The notes beneath the pieces are model-generated. The model had not been told where the DNA came from, did not search any database, and saw only the letters and a program-made list of their open reading frames with translations. Of a stretch of DNA of 55,183 bases, positions 49,010 to 55,183 are shown piece after piece. The position numbers were made by a program, and so were the translations under genes. Each line of letters begins with the position of its first letter. The stretch's first letter is position 1. Source of the DNA: Bacteroidetes bacterium UBA6161 (lineage in GTDB: Bacteria > Bacteroidota > Bacteroidia > NS11-12g > UBA955); contig DIUJ01000039.1 in the NCBI GenBank assembly GCA_002422315.1, positions 1-55,183 of the forward strand, written 5' to 3'.

Positions 49010-49018
49010 CAGTCCCAT

Positions 49019-49386
49019 GGGGCTGACCTGGTATTGACGGGACCGCAATTGGGGTGTAAGCATGTAGAGCGCTGAACCGAGGCTCTTAAATCCCGGGTTC
49101 AAAAACAACAAACGGCGAAAATAACTACGCCCTTGCTGCTTAATAGTTTTTAAGCGCATGTTGTCTTTAGAGTGACTTTGTCTCGGCCGTCCTCTTCATA
49201 AGGCAATCATCCTTGCCGGGATATGTGGTTTGCCATTTCTACCAACAAGCTACATTATTGCGTAGGATAGTTAAAGATTTAGGTGTTCAACAAACCTATT
49301 TTTAGCGAAATTAATCTGATGATAAACATGTAGAAAGCGCCATCTAATTCTCTCTCCGGACCGGAGTTCGACTCTCCGCAGCTCCA
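49019..49386 (+). ncRNA. ssrA: Transfer-messenger RNA (tmRNA)
   Basis: About 368 nt. The 5' end GGGGCTG pairs with CAGCTCC at 49379-49385 to make the tRNA-like acceptor stem (one G-U), with A49386 as discriminator; CCA is not encoded. The T arm CGGAG-TTCGACT-CTCCG is at the 3' end. The tag reading frame (ACA ACA AAC GGC GAA ...) encodes a peptide ending GENNYALAA then TAA, the Bacteroidota-type degradation tag. It rescues stalled ribosomes with SmpB. A terminator follows at 49392. Confidence 0.95.
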
Positions 49387-49391
49387 CAATG

Positions 49392-49417
49392 AGCCTTGCT
49401 TTTGCAAGGCTTTTTTT
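49392..49417 (+). terminator. Intrinsic terminator of ssrA
   Basis: AGCCTTGC (49392-49399) pairs with GCAAGGCT (49404-49411) around a TTTT loop, followed by T6. Confidence 0.92.
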
Positions 49418-49464
49418 ATAAATTTTTATTACTAATGTATGAAGTGACATAGCTAAGCTGATTG

Positions 49465-49605
49465 AACCCTAATTCTGCATTAGAAAATTCTAATGCAGAA
49501 ATGACGAAAAAATTGCTTTTTGAGCAATTTTTTGTTAGGGTTAACCCTGACAAAATCTTTGATTTTCGTCAGCCCAAAGGGCAAAATACGCTAATGCGTA
49601 TTTTG
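49465..49605. repeat. Cluster of five palindromes downstream of ssrA
   Basis: In order: TTCTGCATTAGAA (49473-49485) with TTCTAATGCAGAA (49488-49500), 13 bp; AAAAAATTGCT (49507-49517) with AGCAATTTTTT (49523-49533), 11 bp; GGGTTAACCC (49538-49547); an imperfect CTGACAAAATC/GATTTTCGTCAG pair (about 49547-49572); and CAAAATACGC (49582-49591) with GCGTATTTTG (49596-49605). AACCCTAA (49465-49472) also pairs with TTAGGGTT (49535-49542), enclosing the first two hairpins. No coding frame is supported. Confidence 0.8.
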
Positions 49606-50489
49606 GGTTGAATAAAGATTAAGTTGTAGTAGCAATTATTTTCACATACACTCCATTCACTACCAAAGATATTTCGATTTTGAAGAATTAGTAAGTTGCC
49701 ATTTCAGGGCGTAGATTGTCGTTGCCTTATAGCCCAAGGCCATACCTTGAGCGGAAATAAATTGCCCTTTCAGGGCGCAGTAGAGGATGATTGATATGGA
49801 TTACACAGGCTGAAAATACACAATTGTTTTTCAGGAAAAAACAGCCCACTCAGAGCCAGCTAGCAGATGATTAATCGTACTTACACAGACTGAAAGCCTA
49901 GCTTAGCATAACCGAAGGCGAGGCCTTAGTTTATTTGACAAAGAACATGCACCACAGGCTGAAAGCCTAGCTCAAATCTTATTAGCTGGTTGGTGGCAAA
50001 TACCAACCTGAGCGAAAGCACGCCTATCAGAGGGAAAATGAGTTTGTAATGGTGAGGTAATCGAATCATTAAGGCTTTTTTTATAAATCTGTCTAAAGGG
50101 ATTGTATGTGGAGACTTTTAATTCTAACGAAGAAATATTGTAGCAAATTCCCTCCGTTATCGTTCGCATCTTGCGAGTGATAAAATATAAATGCAGTATC
50201 CACTTTGAAAAATGAATAAATTCGAGGCTGTATATCTTTGGGATTAATAAATAGGAGACTAATTGTAAGAGATGTCAGAGGCAAAGTAAGAGTTCGTTTG
50301 CAAGATGCGGCGAGAGCGGGGGTGGATTGAATGTGAATAGCCACCGATGCCAATCGGTGGTTCAGATTAACAAACACCAACGCAACCACAACGTGGTTGA
50401 ATGTTTATGGAAGATTGGGGAGGGTGAGAGTGAAAGTTAGAGAGGCTTGGAAATTTGCGGGCATTAATACCCTCAAAGGCTAGAAAAAG
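49606..50489. repeat. Gene-free region with degenerate REP-like palindromes
   Basis: About 880 bp without a credible gene. It holds short hairpins in the style of Bacteroidota extragenic palindromes: GCCCT-TTC-AGGGC (49764-49776) with a degenerate copy near 49697-49712, AGGCT-GAA-AGCCT (49957-49969) with a related copy near 49890, CCACCGAT-GCCA-ATCGGTGG (50341-50360) and CAACCAC-AAC-GTGGTTG (50383-50399). The region looks like decayed repeat or former coding DNA between ssrA and the accessory locus. Confidence 0.6.
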
Positions 50490-51239
50490 TCATTCAACAA
50501 GCTTTTTTATTAGAGCTGTTTCCATAGCATTTTTTAAATGAATTATTCTCATTGTGTTATCTTTTTTCAATGTCATTTCATATACAAATTCAGGTAATCT
50601 ATGGTTGGTTGAATTTACATAAAAGTGAAACTGAAATGAACCAATAGAAAAAATATAAGAATTAATTCCTTCTTTACTTCTCATTCTTCTTGGTTCGAGA
50701 ATTAAATCTTTATAATGGTAGTCTGCACGAATAAAGCTTGTTGTCGTTATCGGGTATTCTAATTCTTCACCTGCATTATTATTCCATATCATTTCTTTAA
50801 TTTTATCAGCGTGAGGACCTAAATCAACTGAATCAAATTTTTCTCTTACGGTTATATGCGAACGCCATAGTATAGATAGCAAAAATAATTTAAACTTTTT
50901 ATAATCCACATTTTTACATTCGGAAAACTCAAAGCCTTCCAATTCATAGTTTTGACAATCAGGAGCTTCATTTGGGTTAAGATTTTTCCCGAAAAGAACC
51001 TTTTGTGCATACTTTTCTAAACTTCCAAGTCTTTCGTTATCACATACTGAACATAAAATATTTTTGTCAAACTCTCCTATTTGTACAAACGGTTTTAATT
51101 TTTTTCCATCCAGAATATCTTGAACCGAGAATTCATAAAATCGATGGTCTTCATTATACAAGTTCTGATACATGAATTCAGGTATAATATGAGCTTTTAT
51201 CAGCTCCTTTTCTAATCCACAAAGTTTACAATTTTTCAT
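50490..51239 (-). CDS. Unknown protein with HNH-like CxxC/treble-clef N-terminus
   Basis: 249 residues. The N-terminus reads KNCKLCGLEKELIKAHIIPEF, then ILCSVCDNERLGSLEKYA about 45 residues later. A CxxC...AHIIP...CxxCDN layout is that of HNH/treble-clef zinc domains, but the rest does not match a known nuclease I can name and the final catalytic His/Asn is not obvious. The C-terminal half is mixed alpha/beta (FSIGSFQFHFYV). It is the left-most gene of the accessory locus, with base use similar to its neighbours. It could be a nuclease-related toxin, an immunity gene or a defence protein. Confidence 0.6.
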   Translation of the reverse strand: MKNCKLCGLEKELIKAHIIPEFMYQNLYNEDHRFYEFSVQDILDGKKLKPFVQIGEFDKNILCSVCDNERLGSLEKYAQKVLFGKNLNPNEAPDCQNYELEGFEFSECKNVDYKKFKLFLLSILWRSHITVREKFDSVDLGPHADKIKEMIWNNNAGEELEYPITTTSFIRADYHYKDLILEPRRMRSKEGINSYIFSIGSFQFHFYVNSTNHRLPEFVYEMTLKKDNTMRIIHLKNAMETALIKKLVE

Positions 51240-51279
51240 TTCGACATCAACCTATTATTTGCGACAATAAAAAGTAATA

Positions 51280-51519
51280 TTACAACATTTCAGTTTTAAC
51301 TTTAAAATGACTTTCAATACCCATAAAATCAGAATGGTTATTACCCTTGCAATAAATTATACATGTAGAACTTGACTCTTTAACTGCAATTATTGACACT
51401 GTACTTGATAAATTGCCAGAAAGGTCAATCATGCCTTCCAATCCATGATATTCACTTGATTCTGAAATTAATATTCTAAAAATGAATTCATCTTTTTTTA
51501 ATATTTTAATATAACTCAT
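51280..51519 (-). CDS. Small hypothetical protein of the accessory locus
   Basis: 79 residues, ATG at 51519. No signal peptide or membrane segment. Alternating strands (EFIFRILISESSEYHGLEGM, TVSIIAVKESSSTCIIYCKG, MGIESHFKVK) suggest a compact beta-rich fold, and the size is in the range of immunity proteins. I do not recognise it. It lies 40 bases upstream of the CxxC-type gene on the same strand and may be co-transcribed with it. Confidence 0.5.
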   Translation of the reverse strand: MSYIKILKKDEFIFRILISESSEYHGLEGMIDLSGNLSSTVSIIAVKESSSTCIIYCKGNNHSDFMGIESHFKVKTEML

Positions 51520-51535
51520 GGTTTTATTTTATTTA

Positions 51536-51709
51536 CCCCCCGCAAACATACACCATTCCCCCAAAAATCCAAACCCTAAATCCCCCAAAACAACCTCCAC
51601 CCTTTTCGCCACCGTCCATCACTCCCTAGCAAATCACAAATACCCCCTAGCCAAAAAGCAACGCCTATTTACTATCAACCCACACTTATTAGCTAAAACC
51701 AAATGCTTC
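51536..51709. other. Strongly G-depleted, C-rich intergenic tract
   Basis: The plus strand here has only about nine G in some 175 bases, with C-runs at 51536-51541, 51558-51562, 51574-51576 and 51582-51586. On the minus strand, which is the coding strand of the locus, these are G-runs, with partial G-quadruplex potential (loops are longer than canonical). No convincing gene. Confidence 0.45.
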
Positions 51710-51799
51710 TTAAAAGCTAACAGATGCTTTTTTGTACATTGTTGCTTTTTCAATGGGGTCGGTAATGATGTTGATTACAGATTTTTTTTCATAATTCAT
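51710..51799 (-). pseudogene. Remnant copy of the 52884-53390 gene
   Basis: Translating the minus strand from the ATG at 51799 gives 29 residues containing VINIITDPIEKATMYKK, closely matching IINSITDPVEKATMYKK in the gene at 52884-53390. The nucleotide match (around 51728-51775 against 52970-53020) is also strong. No further homology is visible on either side, so this is a fragment left by duplication or cassette exchange, placed directly downstream of the Tae4/lipoprotein pair. Confidence 0.6.
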
Positions 51800-51832
51800 T
51801 TGCCAATAAGAAATAGTTGCAATACTAATTTA

Positions 51833-52306
51833 TTATTTAAATAATTTAAAACCTTGTTCTGCATAATACACATCTCTGTGTGTTTTAAGATTTACCTTAT
51901 CTATATAAGTAAGAGAGTAAAAATACTCTTTCAAAGTATCACATTCGGAAAATGTTATCTTTATTTTGTCATCAGGCAATACATATAAAGAAGCAAATCT
52001 TCGCACTGAACCATTGGGCGCAAATAGTAACTTTGTTAGAAAAATAAAACAGTTGCAGTCTTTATTATATACAGCATCTATATCCATAAGAGCTTCTCGC
52101 CCAAATTTGTATTTGATTAACAAGGTGTCTTCCTTTTTGGTATCAATTCTGAGCGCAAGAATCGGGAAAACATGGTTGAATTCCTGTTCTCTATCTTTTA
52201 TGACCGTGTCGGCAACAAATATCCCTCCATTATAGATGCTCTCTTGTTTTTGCGAAGTACAAGACATGGCTGCTACTAAAAACAATATTAATAAATACTT
52301 GCTCAT
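51833..52306 (-). CDS. Lipoprotein, candidate immunity protein for the Tae4-like amidase
   Basis: 157 residues from the ATG at 52306. The signal MSKYLLILFLVAAMSCTSQ has a lipobox AAMSC (Cys16), so the protein ends up in the periplasm or on the outer membrane, where a peptidoglycan amidase would act. The mature part is beta-rich with two cysteines in CNCF. It begins just beyond the stop of the amidase gene on the same strand, which is the standard order for effector and immunity genes. It does not obviously resemble Tai4 by eye; the function is inferred from context and location. Confidence 0.65.
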   Translation of the reverse strand: MSKYLLILFLVAAMSCTSQKQESIYNGGIFVADTVIKDREQEFNHVFPILALRIDTKKEDTLLIKYKFGREALMDIDAVYNKDCNCFIFLTKLLFAPNGSVRRFASLYVLPDDKIKITFSECDTLKEYFYSLTYIDKVNLKTHRDVYYAEQGFKLFK

Positions 52307-52311
52307 TCCAT

Positions 52312-52866
52312 TTAGCTTTTTATGTAAATTCCATTCTCCCATTCCCAAAACCAAATTTTCTTATTAGGATAAAAATTACTACCTATTTCACTGTTAGAAA
52401 TAACATCTATATGACCCGGACCATCACCACCTCTGTTTGGATTACTTGGGTGTGCAAAATAAATTAACCCTTCTTTGTTGATAAAGTCACTTTCTTGCCA
52501 TTGCCCTGTTGGATGTGTATGTATCTTTGGTCTTCCTATTGTAATGCTTAACCAATCTGCTAGTCCTGCTGCACTAGGCTGAGCCATTCTTCCGTCATTA
52601 ATTTTGACTAATGGACGGAATCTTCCAGAGCCAGATATATCAATATTATTATCTAATAAAGCAATTGAAACTCTTATGGCACATTCATTTTGTTCATTAC
52701 TGTATCGTTTAAGAGGAGTCGGGTATTTGCTCATCACCTCATAAGGAGAAGAGAAAGTTTTATTATTAAGATTGTTAATTCCACCTTTTGGTTCAGGACT
52801 TTTAAACAACTTTTCTGTATTCATTATCTTTTTAAATTCATTTTTCCAAAATTCAAAACTGCTCAT
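52312..52866 (-). CDS. Type VI secretion amidase effector Tae4-family protein
   Basis: 184 residues. The NlpC/P60-like Tae4 pattern is readable: ECAIRVSIALL with catalytic Cys62, then LADWLSITIGRPKI, SDFINKEGLIYF, and GHIDVI with catalytic His152 and acidic Asp154. These four blocks align in order and spacing with known Tae4 proteins (CPIRMSYVL; IDYLTHTMGKPD; SDFIGKKGIIV; GHVTLW). Tae4 enzymes cut the gamma-D-Glu-mDAP bond of peptidoglycan. No export signal is present, as expected for a contact-delivered effector. The gene after it encodes a lipoprotein, its likely immunity partner. Confidence 0.85.
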   Translation of the reverse strand: MSSFEFWKNEFKKIMNTEKLFKSPEPKGGINNLNNKTFSSPYEVMSKYPTPLKRYSNEQNECAIRVSIALLDNNIDISGSGRFRPLVKINDGRMAQPSAAGLADWLSITIGRPKIHTHPTGQWQESDFINKEGLIYFAHPSNPNRGGDGPGHIDVISNSEIGSNFYPNKKIWFWEWENGIYIKS

Positions 52867-52883
52867 AACACTATTTTTTAGGT

Positions 52884-53390
52884 TTAAGGATTAGTTGGAG
52901 TTACTGTTGAACCACAATTACAACCACAGCCTCCACTTTGAGACACATCACAACAATTCCCAAATACCTTTTTGTACATTGTTGCTTTTTCAACGGGATC
53001 GGTGATTGAATTGATAATCTCAATACTTTGTTGCATAATTTCATTTTCAAGATTTGCTTTTAATACAACAGCATCTTGTGCTTTCAAATTAAAGCAATCC
53101 AAAGCCTCTCCTTGACCAAGTATAGAATCCACAATTACAGAATCAGTTGGCAATACCCTATGTGTTACATTTTTTATGATACCACGAACTGAAATTGGGG
53201 CTGCACCTGCATAAGGAACATAATCTGATTGGAGGCTAGGGTCTTTTCTAAATCTCGGGGTGCTTGTTGGGGCAGGTGTTAAAGGAGGCCAAGGGTCTCC
53301 GGGGGTGTGGTTGAAAAAATCCCAAATGTTTTCATCATCACCAAGCTTAATCATTGGCTTGGAGTCAAGGCATGAGGAATTTTTCGGCAT
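52884..53390 (-). CDS. Unknown protein with Cys-rich tail, possibly the 3' part of a frameshifted lipoprotein
   Basis: 168 residues from the ATG at 53390. The N-terminal third is Pro/Thr-rich (GDPWPPLTPAPTSTPRF), the middle mixed, and the end reads YKKVFGNCCDVSQSGGCGC with five of its last cysteines close together. No family is recognised. No signal peptide is present, but the ORF ending at 53365 in another frame has one and overlaps by 26 bases; removing one A from the GAAAAA run near 53380 would join them into a lipoprotein of about 225 residues. A fragment homologous to this gene lies at 51710-51799. Seventeen bases separate it from the Tae4 gene. Confidence 0.55.
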   Translation of the reverse strand: MPKNSSCLDSKPMIKLGDDENIWDFFNHTPGDPWPPLTPAPTSTPRFRKDPSLQSDYVPYAGAAPISVRGIIKNVTHRVLPTDSVIVDSILGQGEALDCFNLKAQDAVVLKANLENEIMQQSIEIINSITDPVEKATMYKKVFGNCCDVSQSGGCGCNCGSTVTPTNP

Positions 53391-53562
53391 ATATTTTTGA
53401 ATTTAAAAAATTGATAACGACTGTAGTGTCTATCATATTGTATATTTTCCAATGTATTTTTTCAGAAGCGTTAGAACCGCAATTGAAAAAGAACGCCAAA
53501 AACAAACCGATGCTGAGAGCAAATTGGAGAGTTTGAAAGAACCGATATTTTATATTACGCAA
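53365..53562 (-). CDS. Short exported/lipoprotein N-terminus, possibly the 5' part of the same broken gene
   Basis: 65 residues with a TTG start at 53562. The hydrophobic core LQFALSIGLFLAFFFNCGSN looks like a signal peptide ending in a weak lipobox (FFNC). After the cysteine come only about 37 residues before TGA at 53365. It follows the 53593 gene by 30 bases. It is either a small lipoprotein on its own or the beginning of the 52884-53390 gene separated by a one-base frameshift. Confidence 0.4.
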   Translation of the reverse strand: MRNIKYRFFQTLQFALSIGLFLAFFFNCGSNASEKIHWKIYNMIDTTVVINFLNSKIYAEKFLMP

Positions 53563-53592
53563 GAAAGACCAATCAAAAGAAATAAACGGATT

Positions 53593-54276
53593 TTATTCTT
53601 GATATGTAATACCTAGATGCTTTGATTTAGGGTAATATTGGTCTATTTCAAACACATCATTTTTATAGCTTATAACCAAAGAATCTCCTTTGTAGTGATT
53701 TCCTGCCAAATCTGTATTTTCTCCAACAAAGGCCAATTTTTTCTTTTCGGGAAACACTTCAATATGTGTAAATCTGCTAATGTATTTAGGATAAATATCT
53801 ATCGTAAAAGGCATCCAATATCCAAATGTATTTTTATAGTACAAAAAATATTCGAAATGACTGACGATAATAAGCTTCTCATCAGCAAGCACAAATATAT
53901 CATAGGCTTTGCCGTTGTTCATAATACATGGATAAGACTCAAAGTCATCTAACGATGTAACACAACGGTCGCACGGCCACTGAGAACCGCTAAACAAAAA
54001 TTCTCCATTTTTATATAACTCCACAAACAATGCTTTGTCACCAGCACCGCCATAGCCCCGTCCACGGCCTGTACGAACGGTGTCACCTAGCACTACGTAT
54101 ATATCTTTGCTATTACTTATCAATGTAACTTTAAATGGTGGTTCGACTTTATTGCTACTGTCGGTCACAGGTAAGGACGCCTGGTTTTGAACCTCTTTAT
54201 GGTTACAGGCTACGAAAAAGATACTAGAATACAACAGCAACTTAATCAAAAAGAGGTATGGTAACGTTTTTTTCAT
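53593..54276 (-). CDS. Lipoprotein, candidate immunity protein for the RHS C-terminal domain
   Basis: 227 residues. A lipoprotein signal (MKKTLPYLFLIKLLLYSSIF then FVACNHKE, lipobox Cys24) leads to a beta-rich, aromatic-rich mature protein with a paired-cysteine segment WPCDRCVTSLDDFESYPC (about 102-119). I do not recognise a family. Its start lies inside the end of the RHS gene: 35 bases overlap, so translation is coupled. In RHS loci the gene directly after the toxin tip is usually the immunity gene; a lipoprotein would protect the periplasm. The role is inference from position. Confidence 0.65.
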   Translation of the reverse strand: MKKTLPYLFLIKLLLYSSIFFVACNHKEVQNQASLPVTDSSNKVEPPFKVTLISNSKDIYVVLGDTVRTGRGRGYGGAGDKALFVELYKNGEFLFSGSQWPCDRCVTSLDDFESYPCIMNNGKAYDIFVLADEKLIIVSHFEYFLYYKNTFGYWMPFTIDIYPKYISRFTHIEVFPEKKKLAFVGENTDLAGNHYKGDSLVISYKNDVFEIDQYYPKSKHLGITYQE

Positions 54277-55183
54277 TGGGTATAAGTATTCTGTTCGATA
54301 AGCCAGAGTCAGGTCTAGCTATTTGTGGGGTTATTTCTTGGTTAGTGTATGATACTTCTGACATATATCTTCCATAATTTTTTTGACTAATACGGTCATA
54401 GTTAACACCTATTACTCCAAAAGTATGGCTGTATGAATTGAATACAGAAACCAATTCTTCACAGCCAGATTTTGATAAAGCAAAGTTCTCTATAACTGTT
54501 TGTTGAAATGCAGGTAATAAAAACTTAATCATTACTCTCATAATAGTAATTCCATAGTTGATATTAAGAGAGTAATACTCTGCATTGTAACATACGTAAT
54601 TAGCCTTTATAATTTTTGGGGTTTTACTATAACCGTTACCACCATACCTTCCCGAATTCAAACATTGATTAACTTCTTCTCCTGTAAAATAATAGGGGCC
54701 TTCTTTTAAGACATCTCGACTTGGAGTATATGAATCCTTTGTTAGAAATAATGTAATGTCAGGCCACTTCTCTAATAAATATTCAGCAACTTTAGGATTG
54801 GCTTGTGCGTAACTTAATGCGGTAGAAGTAGCACAGTACATACTACCATTAATTACATCTTTCCAAGTTGATTTTTTAAGGCTTTTAAATGTGGGTGGTG
54901 CATCTTTATCATACATAAAAGGTATTGAATAATTACCAATATTTGTACTTGCCCAGTTGACTGCACTTACATATTCTAAGCCTTCCAAATCAACACCATC
55001 AATAGGTCTGTTTTCTGCAAAAGCATAAGTACTATTCCATGGATAATCCCTACTTAATGGATCCACACTCAAAAACTTGCCAATAGATGGATTGTAAATT
55101 CTAAACCCATAATCCTGCAGTCCAGTTTCATTATCTGTCTCTTTGCCATTAAACCCATACCTATACTCCCCCTTGGAAACACT
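54242..55183 (-). CDS. RHS repeat-associated core protein, C-terminal part with unrecognised tip domain (5' end outside window)
   Basis: 313 residues are visible; the frame is open through the right edge. Just inside the edge it encodes YRYGFNGKETDNETGLQDYG, then RIYNPSIGKFLSVDPLS and YAFAENRPIDGVDLEGLEY, the RHS repeat-associated core signature that ends the shell domain. The remaining 240 or so residues (ASTNIGNYSIPFMYDKDAP ... NVTIPLFD) form a variable tip, the usual place of a toxin. It has cysteines (MYCATS, VNQCLN, NYVCYN, SGCEEL), one hydrophobic stretch (MRVMIKFLLPAF) and no motif I can assign. A lipoprotein gene overlaps its end. Confidence 0.85.
   Translation of the reverse strand, partial: SVSKGEYRYGFNGKETDNETGLQDYGFRIYNPSIGKFLSVDPLSRDYPWNSTYAFAENRPIDGVDLEGLEYVSAVNWASTNIGNYSIPFMYDKDAPPTFKSLKKSTWKDVINGSMYCATSTALSYAQANPKVAEYLLEKWPDITLFLTKDSYTPSRDVLKEGPYYFTGEEVNQCLNSGRYGGNGYSKTPKIIKANYVCYNAEYYSLNINYGITIMRVMIKFLLPAFQQTVIENFALSKSGCEELVSVFNSYSHTFGVIGVNYDRISQKNYGRYMSEVSYTNQEITPQIARPDSGLSNRILIPNEKNVTIPLFD

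Noticed and set aside
49972..50389. Minus-strand frames of 65 and 98 codons in the palindrome-rich tract
   Set aside because: They run through hairpin repeats, overlap each other in different frames, and show no signal, motif or plausible start.
51536..51586. Canonical G-quadruplex on the minus strand
   Set aside because: The four G-runs are separated by loops of about 16, 11 and 5 bases, beyond the usual limit of seven, so only a weak potential is noted.
51518..51844. 108-codon plus-strand frame in the accessory locus
   Set aside because: It exists only because the tract is G-depleted and therefore lacks stops; composition is Pro/Asn/Thr-rich low complexity, and its second half is antisense to the gene remnant.
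53354..53536. Plus-strand 60-codon frame in the accessory locus
   Set aside because: It is antisense to the short lipoprotein frame and lacks any feature of its own.
1..55183. tRNA and rRNA genes
   Set aside because: Apart from the tmRNA I found no tRNA cloverleaf or rRNA-like sequence by eye; a tRNAscan run would be decisive.

Overview
The window (about 35% GC by eye) is a chromosomal segment of a member of the phylum Bacteroidota, probably an aquatic, strictly or mainly aerobic lineage. The evidence is the short Bacteroidota-type primary sigma factor (287 residues), promoter boxes of the form TTG-N18-22-TAnnTTTG, type IX secretion (T9SS) sorting domains, an Omp28-like lipoprotein, a fused alpha-beta 2-oxoacid dehydrogenase E1, a tmRNA tag ending GENNYALAA, and a rhodopsin next to a Blh retinal-forming enzyme. 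Genus and species cannot be read from the sequence.

Layout. 1-6.1 kb: end of a glycosyltransferase, UDP-GlcNAc 2-epimerase (wecB), an ABC exporter with a potassium-channel-like gene, an exported protein of unknown function and lpxH. 6.4-11.5 kb: rpoD, a PIF1-like helicase, an Omp28-like lipoprotein and a XerD-type recombinase. 12-13.8 kb: a light module, a green-type proton-pumping rhodopsin and blh, separated by a terminator-like hairpin. 13.8-17 kb: a small hypothetical gene and korB/korA. 17.5-26.9 kb: a small beta-barrel-like protein and an 8.4-kb gene for a giant T9SS surface protein that carries a 1,278-bp internal tandem duplication. 27-30.4 kb: a phenylacetyl-CoA epoxidase operon (tetR-paaA-B-C-D) without paaE. 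30.6-38.6 kb: recR, a GT2 glycosyltransferase fused to a degenerate sugar-phosphotransferase-like tail, an acyl-CoA synthetase, a WecA-family transferase and the convergent E1 gene. 38.7-43 kb: a run fba-accD-gcvH-vanZ-tonB-tonB on the minus strand. 43.2-48.8 kb: a protein consisting of little more than a T9SS-type C-terminal domain, a GNAT acetyltransferase, a lipoprotein head-to-head with a LuxE-like acyl-protein synthetase, a tandem palindromic repeat and a two-gene ABC system.

From 49.0 kb the character changes. ssrA (tmRNA) is followed by more than 1 kb of gene-free DNA full of palindromes, and then by an accessory minus-strand locus that starts beyond the right edge. This locus contains the end of an RHS-repeat protein with an unrecognised C-terminal domain, an overlapping lipoprotein gene (candidate immunity), a probably frameshifted lipoprotein gene, a Tae4-type peptidoglycan amidase with a downstream lipoprotein (candidate immunity), a fragmentary duplicate of one of these genes, and two small unknown genes. 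It reads as a polymorphic-toxin/immunity array used in competition between bacteria, and it is the most likely place for something undescribed.

How the parts fit: wecB, lpxH, wecA-like and the GT genes serve the envelope and surface polysaccharide. TonB genes, T9SS clients and Omp28 are typical Bacteroidota outer-membrane traits. The rhodopsin and Blh form a self-contained phototrophy supplement that needs only beta-carotene from elsewhere in the genome.
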